A stretch of DNA of 64,000 bases from Halothiobacillus sp. (GTDB lineage Bacteria; Pseudomonadota; Gammaproteobacteria; Halothiobacillales; Halothiobacillaceae): assembly GCA_024635755.1 (NCBI GenBank), contig JAGXIF010000029.1, positions 38,203 to 102,202 on the forward strand. The letters run 5' to 3'. A model generated the notes under the pieces. It saw only the letters and a program-made list of their open reading frames with translations. It ran no database searches and was not told where the DNA came from. The translations under genes were made by a program, and so were the position numbers. The number at the start of each line of letters is the position of its first letter. The first letter of the stretch is position 1. Positions 8,570 to 17,548 of this stretch are shown here, in pieces.

Positions 8570-9849
8570 TACCCGCCGGGAATCTGCCCCTCTGGCGGGT
8601 GCTGGCCTACGGCGCCCCGGGGATGCCGCTGGCACTGATGGGCATCCCCCTGCACGTCTACCTGCCCCCGTTCTACGCCAACGAACTGGGGCTGGGCCTG
8701 GCCGCGGTGGGCCTGGCCCTGATGCTCACCCGCCTGTGGGACGTGATCACCGACCCTGTGGTCGGCGTGCTCGCCGATTACATACCGGGGCGCCATCGCC
8801 GCAAAGTACTGATGGCCACGGGAATCCCGCTGCTGCTGGTGTCGCTCTGGTTCCTGCTGCGCCCCGGCGAGGAGGTGGGGCTCCGGCACCTGTACCTGTG
8901 GGGGCTGGCCGCGTTTTTCGGCTGGACCCTGATCCAGATCCCCTATACCAGCCTGGGGGCCGAGGCCGACCCCAGCCCGCACGGGCGCACCCGGCTGGCA
9001 TCCAGCCGCGAGGGGATGGCACTGGTGGGCATCGTGCTAGCCGCCGCCCTACCGATCCTGCTGGGCACCGAGGACCCCGCCGACGTGCTCACCGCGGTGT
9101 TCTGGCTGATGGCCCTACTGCTGCCGGCGGGCTTTCTGCTGCTCGCCCGGGGGACGCCCGAGCCATCCCGCTACCAGGCGGTGACCAACTGGCGGTATGG
9201 CTGGCCGCTGCTGATACACAACCGGCGCCTTCGCGCCCTGCTGGGCGGCCATTTCCTCAACACCCTGGCCAACGGCATTCATGCCGCCCTGTTCCTGATG
9301 TTCGTCGCCGACCACCTGGGGGCGGAAGACTGGCTGGGGTGGCTGCTCCTGCTCTACTTCGGCGCCGGCATCGCCGCGCTGCCCGCCTGGACTTGGCTGG
9401 CCCGGCGGATCAACAAGCGCCGGAGCTGGGGGGTCTCCATTCTGCTCGCCGCCACCGCTTTCGCATTCACGCCGCTGCTGGGAACGGGGGACGTGGCGTG
9501 GTTCGCGCTGGTTTGCCTGGTATCGGGACTGAGCCTGGGGGCGGACATGGCACTGCCAGCATCCATCCAGGCCGACATTGCCGGCATCGACCGCGACCAG
9601 GGCGGCGGGGATCGCGCCGGGCTGTTCTTCGGCCTGCTGGGGCTGGTCACCAAGCTCGCCCTGGCGGTTGCCGTCGGGGTGGGCTACGGCCAGCTGTCGC
9701 TGGCCGGATTCGAGGCGGGCGACAGCGATACCACCGCGCTGGCACTGACCTACGGCACCCTGCCCCTGCTCTTCAAGCTGACCGCCGCCTGGCTGGTCTT
9801 CCACCGGCTCACCGACACCGAACCCCAACTGGGAGGGCCCCGCCCATAA
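8566..9849 (+). CDS. MFS transporter of the GPH/MelB-like type
   Basis: Protein of 427 residues with about 12 predicted membrane helices. It resembles glycoside-pentoside-hexuronide type carriers: an early PLALMGIPLHVYLPPFYA helix, the loop signature RLWDVITDPVVGVLADY and QIPYTSLGAEADPS. It starts at a GTG overlapping the cfa stop by 4 bp, so the two are translationally coupled. This transporter subtype recurs beside CFA-like, DUF1365 and DUF3833 genes, where the substrate is unknown; lipid-related transport is possible. The frame is clean over its whole length. Confidence 0.85.
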   Translation: MIPAGNLPLWRVLAYGAPGMPLALMGIPLHVYLPPFYANELGLGLAAVGLALMLTRLWDVITDPVVGVLADYIPGRHRRKVLMATGIPLLLVSLWFLLRPGEEVGLRHLYLWGLAAFFGWTLIQIPYTSLGAEADPSPHGRTRLASSREGMALVGIVLAAALPILLGTEDPADVLTAVFWLMALLLPAGFLLLARGTPEPSRYQAVTNWRYGWPLLIHNRRLRALLGGHFLNTLANGIHAALFLMFVADHLGAEDWLGWLLLLYFGAGIAALPAWTWLARRINKRRSWGVSILLAATAFAFTPLLGTGDVAWFALVCLVSGLSLGADMALPASIQADIAGIDRDQGGGDRAGLFFGLLGLVTKLALAVAVGVGYGQLSLAGFEAGDSDTTALALTYGTLPLLFKLTAAWLVFHRLTDTEPQLGGPRP

Positions 9850-10127
9850 CCCGACGACTCACCTTGGCGAGCGTGCTCTCGCCTTCACCCTGCTACTCAC
9901 CGGATGCAGCAGCATGAACCTCGAGCCATTCCGCGACACCCAACCGGCATTCGATCTGACCGAATACTTCCAGGGCAAGACCTGGGCCCATGGGGTGTTT
10001 CAGGGACGCAGTGGGGCGGTCAAGCGCAATTCCGGGTCGAGATCGACGGCTACTGAGAGGATGACGTCTTTGTCCTCGACGAGGCCTTCGAGCACCAGGA
10101 CGGCGAGACTGACCAGCGTACCTGATG
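9846..10127 (+). pseudogene. Broken DUF3833-type lipoprotein
   Basis: Traces of a lipoprotein begin right after the MFS stop. A basic signal start (TRRLTLASVL) is preceded by ATA rather than ATG. A shift then leads to LAFTLLLTGCSS, a good lipobox. The mature part FDLTEYFQGKTWAHGVFQGRSGAV matches DUF3833. Another shift near 10025 leads to FRVEIDGY, a TGA stop, then EDDVFVLDEAFEHQDGE and a second stop at about 10125. The last half of the family is missing. Several independent lesions make this a pseudogene. Confidence 0.72.
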
Positions 10128-10678
10128 CTGGCCGCCTGCCTGACCACCTGTTTGGCCTGGAGTGCCACCCTACCCTGCCGGTGGCAGCGACAGACTTCGC
10201 GCGCGAGCGATCGCTGGCCGACACCGCGCTGGTCCTGCAGGGATCAGGCACGGCCAGCTACCTGGTTTGGAATGTCTGCGACGCCGTCCTCTACGCGTCA
10301 GCCGGTGCCATCGAGGCGACGATTGAAGCGGCCGAGGTGCCGATGAGCCTGGTGCTGGCCTACCATCGCCAGGTGGACATCGAGGATATCCGCAAGGCGA
10401 CCTGGGCCGCGCTCGACCGGCAGGTCGACGCCGCGGGGCGCGCGGCGATCCGGCCGAAGATCGACGCGATCCAGAAGGCCATGGTGGATATCGGAGAGGG
10501 CGATCGTTACCGGCTGAACTGGCAGCCCGAAGCACGCCGGTTGGTGCTCTATCTCAACGGCGAGCCCCGCTTCGAGAGCGACGACGCGGACCTAACACGG
10601 GCCTACTTCGGCATCTGGCTCGCCAAGCCGCTCTTGTCCAACAAGCTCCGCCAGGCACTGCTATCGCAGCGCGACTGA
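10125..10678 (+). pseudogene. Chalcone-isomerase-like periplasmic protein, frameshifted after the signal peptide
   Basis: A signal peptide (MLAACLTTCLAWSATLP) starts at 10125. The mature part (VAATDFARERSLADTALVLQGSG...) is in another frame, so one base has been gained or lost near 10170. The mature part is otherwise complete. It runs through LYASAGAIEATI..., a GEGDRYRLNWQP segment, YFGIWLAKPLLSNKLRQALL and stops at 10678. This is the bacterial chalcone-isomerase-like domain found with DUF3833 in such clusters. If the shift is real, no exported protein is made. Confidence 0.68.
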
Positions 10679-10706
10679 CCCGGTCCTGCCCGGACGGCAG
10701 CACGGC

Positions 10707-11882
10707 TCAACCGACGGCGGAAAACGGCGCGGGAGTCTGGCGCGACGGCAGGTAGTGCCACCATTCGACCGGCGGGCCGTCGGCGGCCATCGGCCGGATG
10801 TAGCGGGCGTGTTCGGCTTCCTTGCCGGCGTTGTCGTAATTCATACCGTCCTTGCGGAACGAGGCCAGGATGCGCTGGCGCGAGATCTCTTCCTTGCCAT
10901 TGATCAGGCCTGGGTGATTGCGCAACACGAAGTCCGGCTGGAAGAAGAAGTAGGTGTAATCGAAACCGTAGGGATTGCGCGGGTGGTCCGCCGGGTAGCA
11001 GACACCGAAGGCCGTCAGAAACATGGTCTCGCCGGCCCACTCGAACTTCCAGCCGGCCTTGTCATCGACGTGCCGCAGGCAGTCTGACCCGGCCGGGTCG
11101 ATACGGTTAAGGCCATCGAGCAGAACGGCGGTGGTCTCGGCCAGGCGCTCGATCGAGTCGCTCATCGAGGCGGGCAGCCGCAGTGCCAACCCCTTGAACT
11201 TCTCCTTGTGCGCCACGGTCATGAAGTGGAACAGGTCCTCGGCGAACTGCTGCACGTTGGCATCCATGGCCCGGTCGGCATCGTAGTCGCGCGCCCCCCA
11301 GTACTTGCCCGACGGGGCGAAAATGCAGCGGGTCTTGTCGACCGCGCCCATGAACTCCAGGTGCGTGGGCGAGTACACCGGCACGTGCGCTCGCGTGCGG
11401 GGAAAGCGGGCTCGCAGCGCATCGGCCACCTCGACCCGCATCGCCTGGGCATGCACCTCGGTCATGTGCGCGGGGAAATGCGCGGCGATCACCGCGAACA
11501 GGGTATTCGTCAGGCTCTGCAGACTGGCTAGACCATTGACCGGCAGCTGTGGGGCCAGCGTGGGCGTCTGGTCATAAAAGCGCAGCGTGGCGGCCAGATC
11601 GGCCAGACGCTCGGGCAGCATGACGGCGGGAAACAGCGTCCGTCCCTCGTCGGACTGGCAGGTCTTGAGGGCCTTGTCCGCCTGTACGTAGTAACGGTGG
11701 GCAGTCTCCAGCACCAGGAACGAGAGCAGGGAAAGATCGAGATCATCGACCGCGCGCGGGGCCTGCCAATCCTGTTCCGCCAGGTACTCGGCCAGCCGGA
11801 TCGCCGCCACGTCATCCAGCGTCACGCCCTGCTCGCGGGCCCAGCCACCCACCAGCCGGCGACCCAGCACAAACTGCTTCAT
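10707..11882 (-). CDS. Conserved protein, C-terminus YqcI/YcgG-like
   Basis: Protein of 391 residues without a signal peptide. The C-terminal half (FEWAGETMFLTAFGVCYPADHPRN, then YFFFQPDFVL and later INGKEEISRQRILASFRKDG) resembles YqcI/YcgG family proteins of unknown function. The N-terminal 200 residues are mostly helical and I do not recognise them. The start at 11882 was preferred to an upstream frame whose extra 47 residues look non-coding. The ribosome-binding site is weak. The gene stands alone, convergent with the broken chalcone-isomerase-like gene. No role can be assigned. Confidence 0.7.
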   Translation of the reverse strand: MKQFVLGRRLVGGWAREQGVTLDDVAAIRLAEYLAEQDWQAPRAVDDLDLSLLSFLVLETAHRYYVQADKALKTCQSDEGRTLFPAVMLPERLADLAATLRFYDQTPTLAPQLPVNGLASLQSLTNTLFAVIAAHFPAHMTEVHAQAMRVEVADALRARFPRTRAHVPVYSPTHLEFMGAVDKTRCIFAPSGKYWGARDYDADRAMDANVQQFAEDLFHFMTVAHKEKFKGLALRLPASMSDSIERLAETTAVLLDGLNRIDPAGSDCLRHVDDKAGWKFEWAGETMFLTAFGVCYPADHPRNPYGFDYTYFFFQPDFVLRNHPGLINGKEEISRQRILASFRKDGMNYDNAGKEAEHARYIRPMAADGPPVEWWHYLPSRQTPAPFSAVG

Positions 11883-12195
11883 GATATTCAATGGCACGCC
11901 CCGTTCACTTGCTCGACCAACCACCCCACAAGCCACTGTTCTGTAACAACAAAAAACGACCTGCAGACGCCCCGCCGCGCCGAGCGGATCGCGCAATCTA
12001 CCCGATAATCGATCCCGGCGCAAAAAGGCGCAGCAAAAGACGAAGACGGGGGCGGGTTAAACCGTTGCCAGGAAAAGGCTTTCTCGCCACCGTCCACCCG
12101 GAAAGACCGAGTAATCACGAAAGGGACAAGAAACCGGGTGGACACCCGACCAGGCCGCCGGGGAAGGGATGGCCTCGCAGGGCCAATCGCTCCGC
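11883..12195. other. Intergenic region with a 10-bp inverted repeat
   Basis: No convincing gene. It holds the upstream region of the YqcI-like gene and the 3' side of the rluE-like gene. GTCCACCCGG (12092-12101) and CCGGGTGGAC (12134-12143) form a perfect inverted repeat with a 32-base spacer. There is no U-run, so it is not an obvious terminator. Confidence 0.4.
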
Positions 12196-12741
12196 TCAGC
12201 CGTCGATTCGACGCCACTCGCCGGGGGCGAGCCCGTCGAGTCGATACGGCCCGATGGCCGTGCGGATCAGTCGCAGGGTGGGGAAACCCACGTGGGCGGT
12301 CATTCGGCGCACCTGGCGGTTGCGTCCTTCGGAGAGGGTCAGTTGCAGCCAGCTGGTGGGCACGCTCTTGCGGTAACGCACCGGCGGGTCACGCGGCCAG
12401 AGCCAGTCGGGCTCGGCCACCCGCTCGGCGCCCGCCGGACGGGTGAGGCCGTCCTTGAGGGTGACCCCGGAACGCAAGGCGGCCAGCGACTCTTCCCCGA
12501 TCTCGCCCTCCACCTGGGCCAGGTACACCTTGGCGAGCTTGTGCCTGGGGTCGGTCAGTCGCGCCTGCAACCGACCGTCGTCGGTCAGCAGCAACAGGCC
12601 TTCGCTGTCGCGGTCGAGCCGACCGGCCGGATAGACGCCCGGGCACTCGATCCAGTCGGCCAGCGTGCCGGCCGGGCTGTCGGGCTCGGAGGTGAACTGG
12701 GAGAGACAGTTGAACGGCTTGTTGAAGGCGATCAGGGTCAT
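12196..12741 (-). CDS. rluE: 23S rRNA pseudouridine synthase, RluE-like (RsuA family)
   Basis: Protein of 181 residues that isomerises a uridine in rRNA; the E. coli family member RluE modifies U2457 of 23S rRNA. It begins directly with the catalytic domain ([16 protein letters not shown]), without an S4 domain, as RluE does. The catalytic aspartate lies in [30 protein letters not shown] and [13 protein letters not shown] complete the RsuA signature. It starts 11 bp after the upstream exonuclease and should be in one operon with it and malic enzyme. Confidence 0.85.
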   Translation of the reverse strand: MTLIAFNKPFNCLSQFTSEPDSPAGTLADWIECPGVYPAGRLDRDSEGLLLLTDDGRLQARLTDPRHKLAKVYLAQVEGEIGEESLAALRSGVTLKDGLTRPAGAERVAEPDWLWPRDPPVRYRKSVPTSWLQLTLSEGRNRQVRRMTAHVGFPTLRLIRTAIGPYRLDGLAPGEWRRIDG

Positions 12742-12752
12742 GGCAACGGCCC

Positions 12753-13670
12753 TCAGGCGGTGCGCACCGCAGGCGCGTCCCATTGCTCCCAGCGCTCGAT
12801 CTGCGCGGGGTCGGCGCCAGCCTGTTCCAGCAGGCTGACGACGGCCGGACGGTCGATCCCCTGCCAGGGCTGCGGCGTCGAGGCCAGAGGCAGGTCGCAG
12901 ACGATCTCGGTCAACCGCCGCGACAGGCGCACCTGCGCTTCGTACTCCTGCAGGAGGCGCTGGGCGCGTGGCGCACCGCGAAACTTCATGCCGTAGACAG
13001 CCGAGAGGTTCTCGTAGATGCCGTCAATACTGCCGTGCTTGCGCAGCAGGCGGGCGGCGGTGCGCGGGCCGATACCCGGCACGCCGGGGATGTTGTCGGC
13101 CACGTCCCCGGTCAGCGCCAGCCAGTCGGCCACCTGCCCCGGCTTGACGCCGAAACGGCGCTCGACATCGCCGTAGGCCATCACCGTGCCGCGCATGGGG
13201 TTGTACCAGCGATCATCCGGCCCCAGCAGCTGGGCGAGGTCCTTGTCGCCGGTGACGATCGTGACCGCCCGCTCGCGATTGCGCAGCCGGCCGACCAACG
13301 TGCCGATCACGTCGTCGGCCTCGAACTGGGGATGATCCAGCGAGCCGAATCCGGCGGCCTCGGCAAACTCGCGACAGCGTGGAAACTGCGCGGTCAGGTT
13401 CTCCGGCGCCGGCGGGCGATGCCCCTTGTAGTCGGCGTAGATGGCCTGGCGGTGACCGCGCCCGCAGGGTGCATCGAAAATGGCGGCGATCACCGGGGCC
13501 GGCTGGTTGGGCAGCCAGGTCGACTCGACCAGCGCGAGCAGGTAGTCGGCGAAACCCAGTACCGCGTTGACCGGGCGACCGGCGCGATCCACGCGCTCTT
13601 TGTCGTAGACATGCCACGCCCGCCAGATCTGGGCGTGGGCATCGATCAACCAGGCGCGCGCTTGACTCAT
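12753..13670 (-). CDS. 5'-3' exonuclease, FEN/PolI N-domain family
   Basis: Protein of 305 residues related to the 5' nuclease domain of DNA polymerase I. It would remove flap or RNA-primer structures. Metal-binding motifs are visible: [13 protein letters not shown] at the start, [14 protein letters not shown] with two aspartates, and [12 protein letters not shown]. The helix-3-turn-helix [18 protein letters not shown] binds DNA. It overlaps the malic enzyme stop by 4 bp. The length is greater than E. coli ExoIX (Xni) and close to the PolI domain, so I leave the symbol blank. Confidence 0.88.
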   Translation of the reverse strand: MSQARAWLIDAHAQIWRAWHVYDKERVDRAGRPVNAVLGFADYLLALVESTWLPNQPAPVIAAIFDAPCGRGHRQAIYADYKGHRPPAPENLTAQFPRCREFAEAAGFGSLDHPQFEADDVIGTLVGRLRNRERAVTIVTGDKDLAQLLGPDDRWYNPMRGTVMAYGDVERRFGVKPGQVADWLALTGDVADNIPGVPGIGPRTAARLLRKHGSIDGIYENLSAVYGMKFRGAPRAQRLLQEYEAQVRLSRRLTEIVCDLPLASTPQPWQGIDRPAVVSLLEQAGADPAQIERWEQWDAPAVRTA

Positions 13671-14941
13671 CGGCGCTCCGGCATCGGGTGGGGCCGGTAC
13701 GGCGTGCGGGCGACACCATCTTCGTGCGCCGCCCGTGCCACGGCGGCGGGGATGCGCTCGATCAGCCGCGGGTCGAAAGGCTTGGGCAGGATGTACTCCG
13801 GACCGAAACCCATCTCGTCGAGTTCGTAGGCCGCCATCACCGATGCCGGCACGGGCTCGCGGGCCAGCTCGGCCAACGCCTCGACGCAGGCAATCTTCAT
13901 GTTTGCCGTGATCCGCCGCGCGCGGCAGTCCAGCGCGCCGCGGAAGATGAACGGGAAGGCCAGGACGTTGTTGACCTGGTTGGGGTAGTCACTGCGCCCG
14001 GTGGCCATGATCAGGTCGTCGCGCACCTCGTGGGCGACCTCGGGCAGGATCTCGGGATCCGGATTTGCCAGGGCGAAGACCACGGGACGGTCGACCATGC
14101 TGGCGAGCATCTCCGCTGTCAGCAGGTTGGCGGCCGAGACCCCGATGAAGGCATCGGCCCCGACCACCGCGTCGGCCAGCGTACGGGCCTCGGTGCGTGC
14201 GGCGAAGCGGTGGTGGTGCTCGGCCAGGTTGTCCCGCCCGACATGGATGACCCCGCCACGGTCGACCACCAGCAGGTTCTCGCGCTTGAGCCCCATGTCC
14301 AGCAACAGGTCGAGCGTGGCCGTGCCGGCCGCCCCGGCCCCGACCAGCACCAGCCGGGCATCCTCGAGGCGCTTGCCCTGCAGGCGCAGGGCATTGGTCA
14401 GGCCAGCGGCAATGATGATGGCCGTGCCGTGCTGGTCATCGTGGAAAACGGGGATATCCATCGCCTCGGTCAGCGCGGCCTCGACCTCGAAACAGCGTGG
14501 CGCCTGGATGTCCTCGAGGTTGATGCCGCCGAAGGAGGGCTCGAGCCGACGGACGGTGTCGATGAAGGCCGGAACGTCCTCGGCATCCACCTCCAGGTCG
14601 ACCACGTCGATGTCCGCAAACCGCTTGAACAATACGCCCTTGCCTTCCATCACCGGCTTCGATGCCAACGGGCCGAGATTGCCCAGCCCCAGGATCGCCG
14701 AGCCGTCGGTAATCACCGCGACCAGGTTGCCGCGAGCGGTGTAGGTCCAGACGGCCTCGGGATCGGCGGCAATGGCTCGCACCGGCTCGGCCACGCCCGG
14801 CGAGTAGGCCAAGGCCAGATCGCGCGCGGTCTCGGTGGGCTTGGTGATTGCCGTGGCGATCTTCCCCGGCTGCGGCAGGGCATGGTAGTCGAGCGCTTCT
14901 TGGCGGCGCTGCTCGGCATCGGGACGGGTGGTGTCGGTCAT
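13667..14941 (-). CDS. maeB: Malic enzyme (short, lacking a phosphotransacetylase domain)
   Basis: Oxidative decarboxylation of malate to pyruvate with NAD(P)+. The protein of 424 residues holds only the malic enzyme N- and C-domains, unlike the 759-residue E. coli MaeB, which carries a PTA tail. [32 protein letters not shown] and FHDDQHGTA are the metal and substrate motifs. [15 protein letters not shown] is the Rossmann fold. It leads a three-gene operon with the exonuclease and the RluE-like synthase. It is divergent from the DUF192 gene across 85 bp. Confidence 0.92.
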   Translation of the reverse strand: MTDTTRPDAEQRRQEALDYHALPQPGKIATAITKPTETARDLALAYSPGVAEPVRAIAADPEAVWTYTARGNLVAVITDGSAILGLGNLGPLASKPVMEGKGVLFKRFADIDVVDLEVDAEDVPAFIDTVRRLEPSFGGINLEDIQAPRCFEVEAALTEAMDIPVFHDDQHGTAIIIAAGLTNALRLQGKRLEDARLVLVGAGAAGTATLDLLLDMGLKRENLLVVDRGGVIHVGRDNLAEHHHRFAARTEARTLADAVVGADAFIGVSAANLLTAEMLASMVDRPVVFALANPDPEILPEVAHEVRDDLIMATGRSDYPNQVNNVLAFPFIFRGALDCRARRITANMKIACVEALAELAREPVPASVMAAYELDEMGFGPEYILPKPFDPRLIERIPAAVARAAHEDGVARTPYRPHPMPERR

Positions 14942-15026
14942 GAGGGTCGCGGGGCTGTGGAATTGGGGACGCCATGTTAACAGCGGGTCGCGCTGCCGTC
15001 AGAGCGACATGCGCTAATCTGCTCGG

Positions 15027-15524
15027 ATGAAACCCTTTGACCCCAACCGCCCGGCCACTCCGCCATGGCTCGCCATCGGCCTGCTCGCCGCATTGTTCAC
15101 CGCCTGGCTTGCGCTGCCGTCCGAGCCGGTGATGAGCGGCGAGACCCGCTCGATGACCCTCGCCGGCGAGCCATTCCGCGTCGAGCTGGCCAACGACCCG
15201 GCCAGCCGCCGCCAAGGGCTGATGGACCGTCCCACGCTGCCGGCGAACCGCGGCATGCTGTTCATCTACCCGGACGAGGCACCCCGCTCTTTCTGGATGA
15301 AGGACGTCCGGTTTCCGCTCGACCTGCTCTTTCTCGATCGCCACTGGCGCCTGGTCCACCTGGTGGAACACGTCCCGCCTTGCACCGGGAACGACTGCCC
15401 CGGCTACGGCCGCGGCGTTGACGCGCAGTACGTGCTGGAACTGCCGGCCGGCACGGCGGCACGACTGGGCCTGGAAAACGGCTCGCGCCTCGAGCCACCC
15501 GCGAGCCTCCCCGCCCGCAAATGA
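15027..15524 (+). CDS. DUF192 family exported protein
   Basis: Protein of 165 residues with an N-terminal hydrophobic segment (LAIGLLAALFTAWLALP), probably a signal peptide or anchor. A DUF192 domain follows: FRVELANDPASRRQGLMDR, GMLFIYPDEAPRSFWMKD and PLDLLFLD are typical. The function of DUF192 is unknown. It is a single gene, convergent with the OmpA-type lipoprotein and sharing the hairpin between them. Confidence 0.85.
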   Translation: MKPFDPNRPATPPWLAIGLLAALFTAWLALPSEPVMSGETRSMTLAGEPFRVELANDPASRRQGLMDRPTLPANRGMLFIYPDEAPRSFWMKDVRFPLDLLFLDRHWRLVHLVEHVPPCTGNDCPGYGRGVDAQYVLELPAGTAARLGLENGSRLEPPASLPARK

Positions 15525-15533
15525 CGCAGACAT

Positions 15534-15561
15534 TAAAAAGGCCCGGGGGTTACCCGGGCCT
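15534..15561 (-). terminator. Terminator of the OmpA-type lipoprotein gene
   Basis: AGGCCCGGG (15539-15547) and CCCGGGCCT (15553-15561) form a 9-bp stem with a 5-base loop. On the minus strand it is followed by U5 (from A15535-15539). Confidence 0.8.
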
Positions 15562-15595
15562 GCTTGCCGTCCGCTACTGGTTTCAGCGCCTGGGC

Positions 15596-16252
15596 TTACT
15601 GCTGCTGGGGAAGGATCAGGATCTCGACGCGACGGTTCTGCGCCCGGCCCGCCGCCGTGTCATTGGTCGCGATCGGGCGGCTGAAGCCATAACCCACCGG
15701 CTGCAGGCGCGACAGTGAGACGCCCTGCTGGCTCAGGTAGCGCGTGACGCTCTCGGCCCGGTTGACCGACAGATTCTGGTTATAGCTCGCCGAGCCGGTG
15801 TTATCGGTGTGCCCCTCGACCCGCACTACCGTGTTCGGATACTGCTGGATCGAATAGGCCAACTGATTGAGCGCGCTCTGGAACTGCGGCTTGATCTGCG
15901 CGCTTTCCGTGTCGAAGGTGATCGATTCCGGCGCCTGCAGGCGGATGGTGTCACCCTGGCGCTGCACGTCGACACCGGTACCCGCCATATCCTGACGCAA
16001 CTCACGTTCCTGCTGGTCCATCTGGCGGCCGACCAGACCACCCACGGTGGCGCCCACGGCGGCCCCGATCAGTGTCCCACCGGTCTTGTTGCCCGAGCCG
16101 GCAATCACGTTGCCGAGCAGGGCACCGGCCCCTGCGCCCACGGTCGCCCCAGTGGCGGTACGACTGTTATCACCCGTGTAGGGGTTCTGGGCGCAGCCGG
16201 CCAGAATCAGCGAACCCGCCACGGCGGCCATCATCACAAAACGTTTCATCAT
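15596..16252 (-). CDS. OmpA-family outer-membrane lipoprotein (YiaD-like)
   Basis: Protein of 218 residues. A signal peptide ends in a lipobox (LILAGC, Cys20). A glycine-zipper region follows (ATVGAGAGALLGN... and GAAVGATVGGLVG, about 40-90). A C-terminal OmpA peptidoglycan-binding domain then contains FDTESAQIKPQF, VEGHTDNTGSASYNQNLS and NRRVEILI. It likely tethers the outer membrane to peptidoglycan. The start at 16252 gives a proper signal peptide. The upstream region contains an ACATTGCA box that also occurs before soxY. Confidence 0.9.
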   Translation of the reverse strand: MMKRFVMMAAVAGSLILAGCAQNPYTGDNSRTATGATVGAGAGALLGNVIAGSGNKTGGTLIGAAVGATVGGLVGRQMDQQERELRQDMAGTGVDVQRQGDTIRLQAPESITFDTESAQIKPQFQSALNQLAYSIQQYPNTVVRVEGHTDNTGSASYNQNLSVNRAESVTRYLSQQGVSLSRLQPVGYGFSRPIATNDTAAGRAQNRRVEILILPQQQ

Positions 16253-16325
16253 CAACACTCCTCGGTTTGAGCAGTTACGCGCCTCGACCGACCGGCCAAG
16301 ACATGCCCTACCTGTTCTTTTCACA

Positions 16326-17516
16326 TTACATTGCAACTTTAGTGCATGTTCGCAAGGTAGACAGGAGTTTTTGTATATCGTTCTCGTCGTGGGCCGCGCT
16401 GAAGGTAATCCGCAAGCGCGAACCGCCGCGAGGCACAGTGGGCGGCCGAATCGCCGGCACCACCAAACCCTCCTCGAGCAGCGCGTCGGCCATCGCCATC
16501 GCCCGGGCGCTGTCGCCCACCAGCAAGGGCTGAATGGGCGTGCTCGAAGGCATCAGGGCCAGCCCGCCCATGCCGGCGACCTCGTCCCGAAAGCGGCTCA
16601 CCAGTGCCTGCAAGTGGTGGCGCCGCGAGGGCTCGTCACGCACGATGGCCAGCGCCTGGCGCGATGCCTCGGCCACCGCCGGGGGCTGGGCCGTGGTAAA
16701 GAGATAGGTCCGGGCCCGCTGGAGCAATACCGCCAGCGGCTCGGCCGCCCCGGCGACGAACGCCCCGGCCGTGCCGAAGGCCTTGCCCAGGGTACCCACC
16801 CGCAACACGCGCTCGCCCGGAGTGATCCCGGCGGCCTCGAAGCTGCCGCCCCCCTGGTCACCGAGCACGCCGAAGGCGTGGGCCTCGTCCACCACCAGCC
16901 AGGCATCGAAACGCTCGGCCAGATCAACCATTTCGGCGAGCGGTGCACAATCCCCGTCCATGGAGAACACGCCGTCGGTGAGGATCATCCGCTCGCCACG
17001 GGCGTCACGCAGGCGACGCTCAAGATCGTCGAGATCATTGTGTCGATAGCGCGACAGCCGTGCCCCCGAAAGCCGAACAGCATCCACCAGGGAGGCATGG
17101 TTGAGGCGATCGGCGACCACGGTATCGCCGCGTCCCATCAGGGCACCGACCACACCCAGGTTGGCCATGTAGCCGGTGGAGAACAGTTGCACGGCATCCA
17201 CCGCCAGCCAGTCGGCCAACTCGACTTCCAGTTGCTGGTGCGGGGTGAAATGACCGTTGATCAGATGGGCCGCCCCGGCGCCCACGCCCCAGCGGTCGAT
17301 GCCGCGATGCATGGCCGCTGCCAGGCGCGGGTCATTGGCCAGCCCGAGGTAGTCGTTGCTACAGAAGGTCAGCCGGTCCTGCCTGTCGATCCGCATGTGC
17401 GGGGCCTGTGGCGAGTCGGCCACCTTAAGGCTCCGGGTCAGCCCATCGGCCTCGTGGCGGGCGAGCCACTGTGTCCAGTCATGCTTTGTGATAGCTTGAT
17501 CTCCCACTTGAATCAT
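16326..17516 (-). CDS. bioF: 8-amino-7-oxononanoate synthase
   Basis: PLP-dependent alpha-oxoamine synthase joining pimeloyl-ACP/CoA and L-alanine in biotin synthesis. The protein has 396 residues. TFCSNDYLGLANDPRL, LFSTGYMANLGVVGAL, DRLNHASLVDA, VVDEAHAFGVLG and the PLP lysine in TLGKAFGTAGAF are all in order. bioF stands alone here; bioB lies about 30 kb away beside comF, so the biotin genes are dispersed. It is divergent from the histidine kinase gene across 32 bp. Confidence 0.95.
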   Translation of the reverse strand: MIQVGDQAITKHDWTQWLARHEADGLTRSLKVADSPQAPHMRIDRQDRLTFCSNDYLGLANDPRLAAAMHRGIDRWGVGAGAAHLINGHFTPHQQLEVELADWLAVDAVQLFSTGYMANLGVVGALMGRGDTVVADRLNHASLVDAVRLSGARLSRYRHNDLDDLERRLRDARGERMILTDGVFSMDGDCAPLAEMVDLAERFDAWLVVDEAHAFGVLGDQGGGSFEAAGITPGERVLRVGTLGKAFGTAGAFVAGAAEPLAVLLQRARTYLFTTAQPPAVAEASRQALAIVRDEPSRRHHLQALVSRFRDEVAGMGGLALMPSSTPIQPLLVGDSARAMAMADALLEEGLVVPAIRPPTVPRGGSRLRITFSAAHDENDIQKLLSTLRTCTKVAM

Positions 17517-17548
17517 GCCCCGCCGCCATCGGCCCCGAGGTCCGCCCC

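Noticed and set aside
9914..10678. A single 254-residue gene fusing DUF3833 and a chalcone-isomerase-like domain
   Set aside because: The frame is open by chance across two genes. The middle 40 residues are non-coding in character, and proper signal peptides and DUF3833 continuation lie in other frames.
13688..14980. Plus-strand open frame opposite malic enzyme
   Set aside because: Antisense to a clear enzyme gene; no recognisable motifs.
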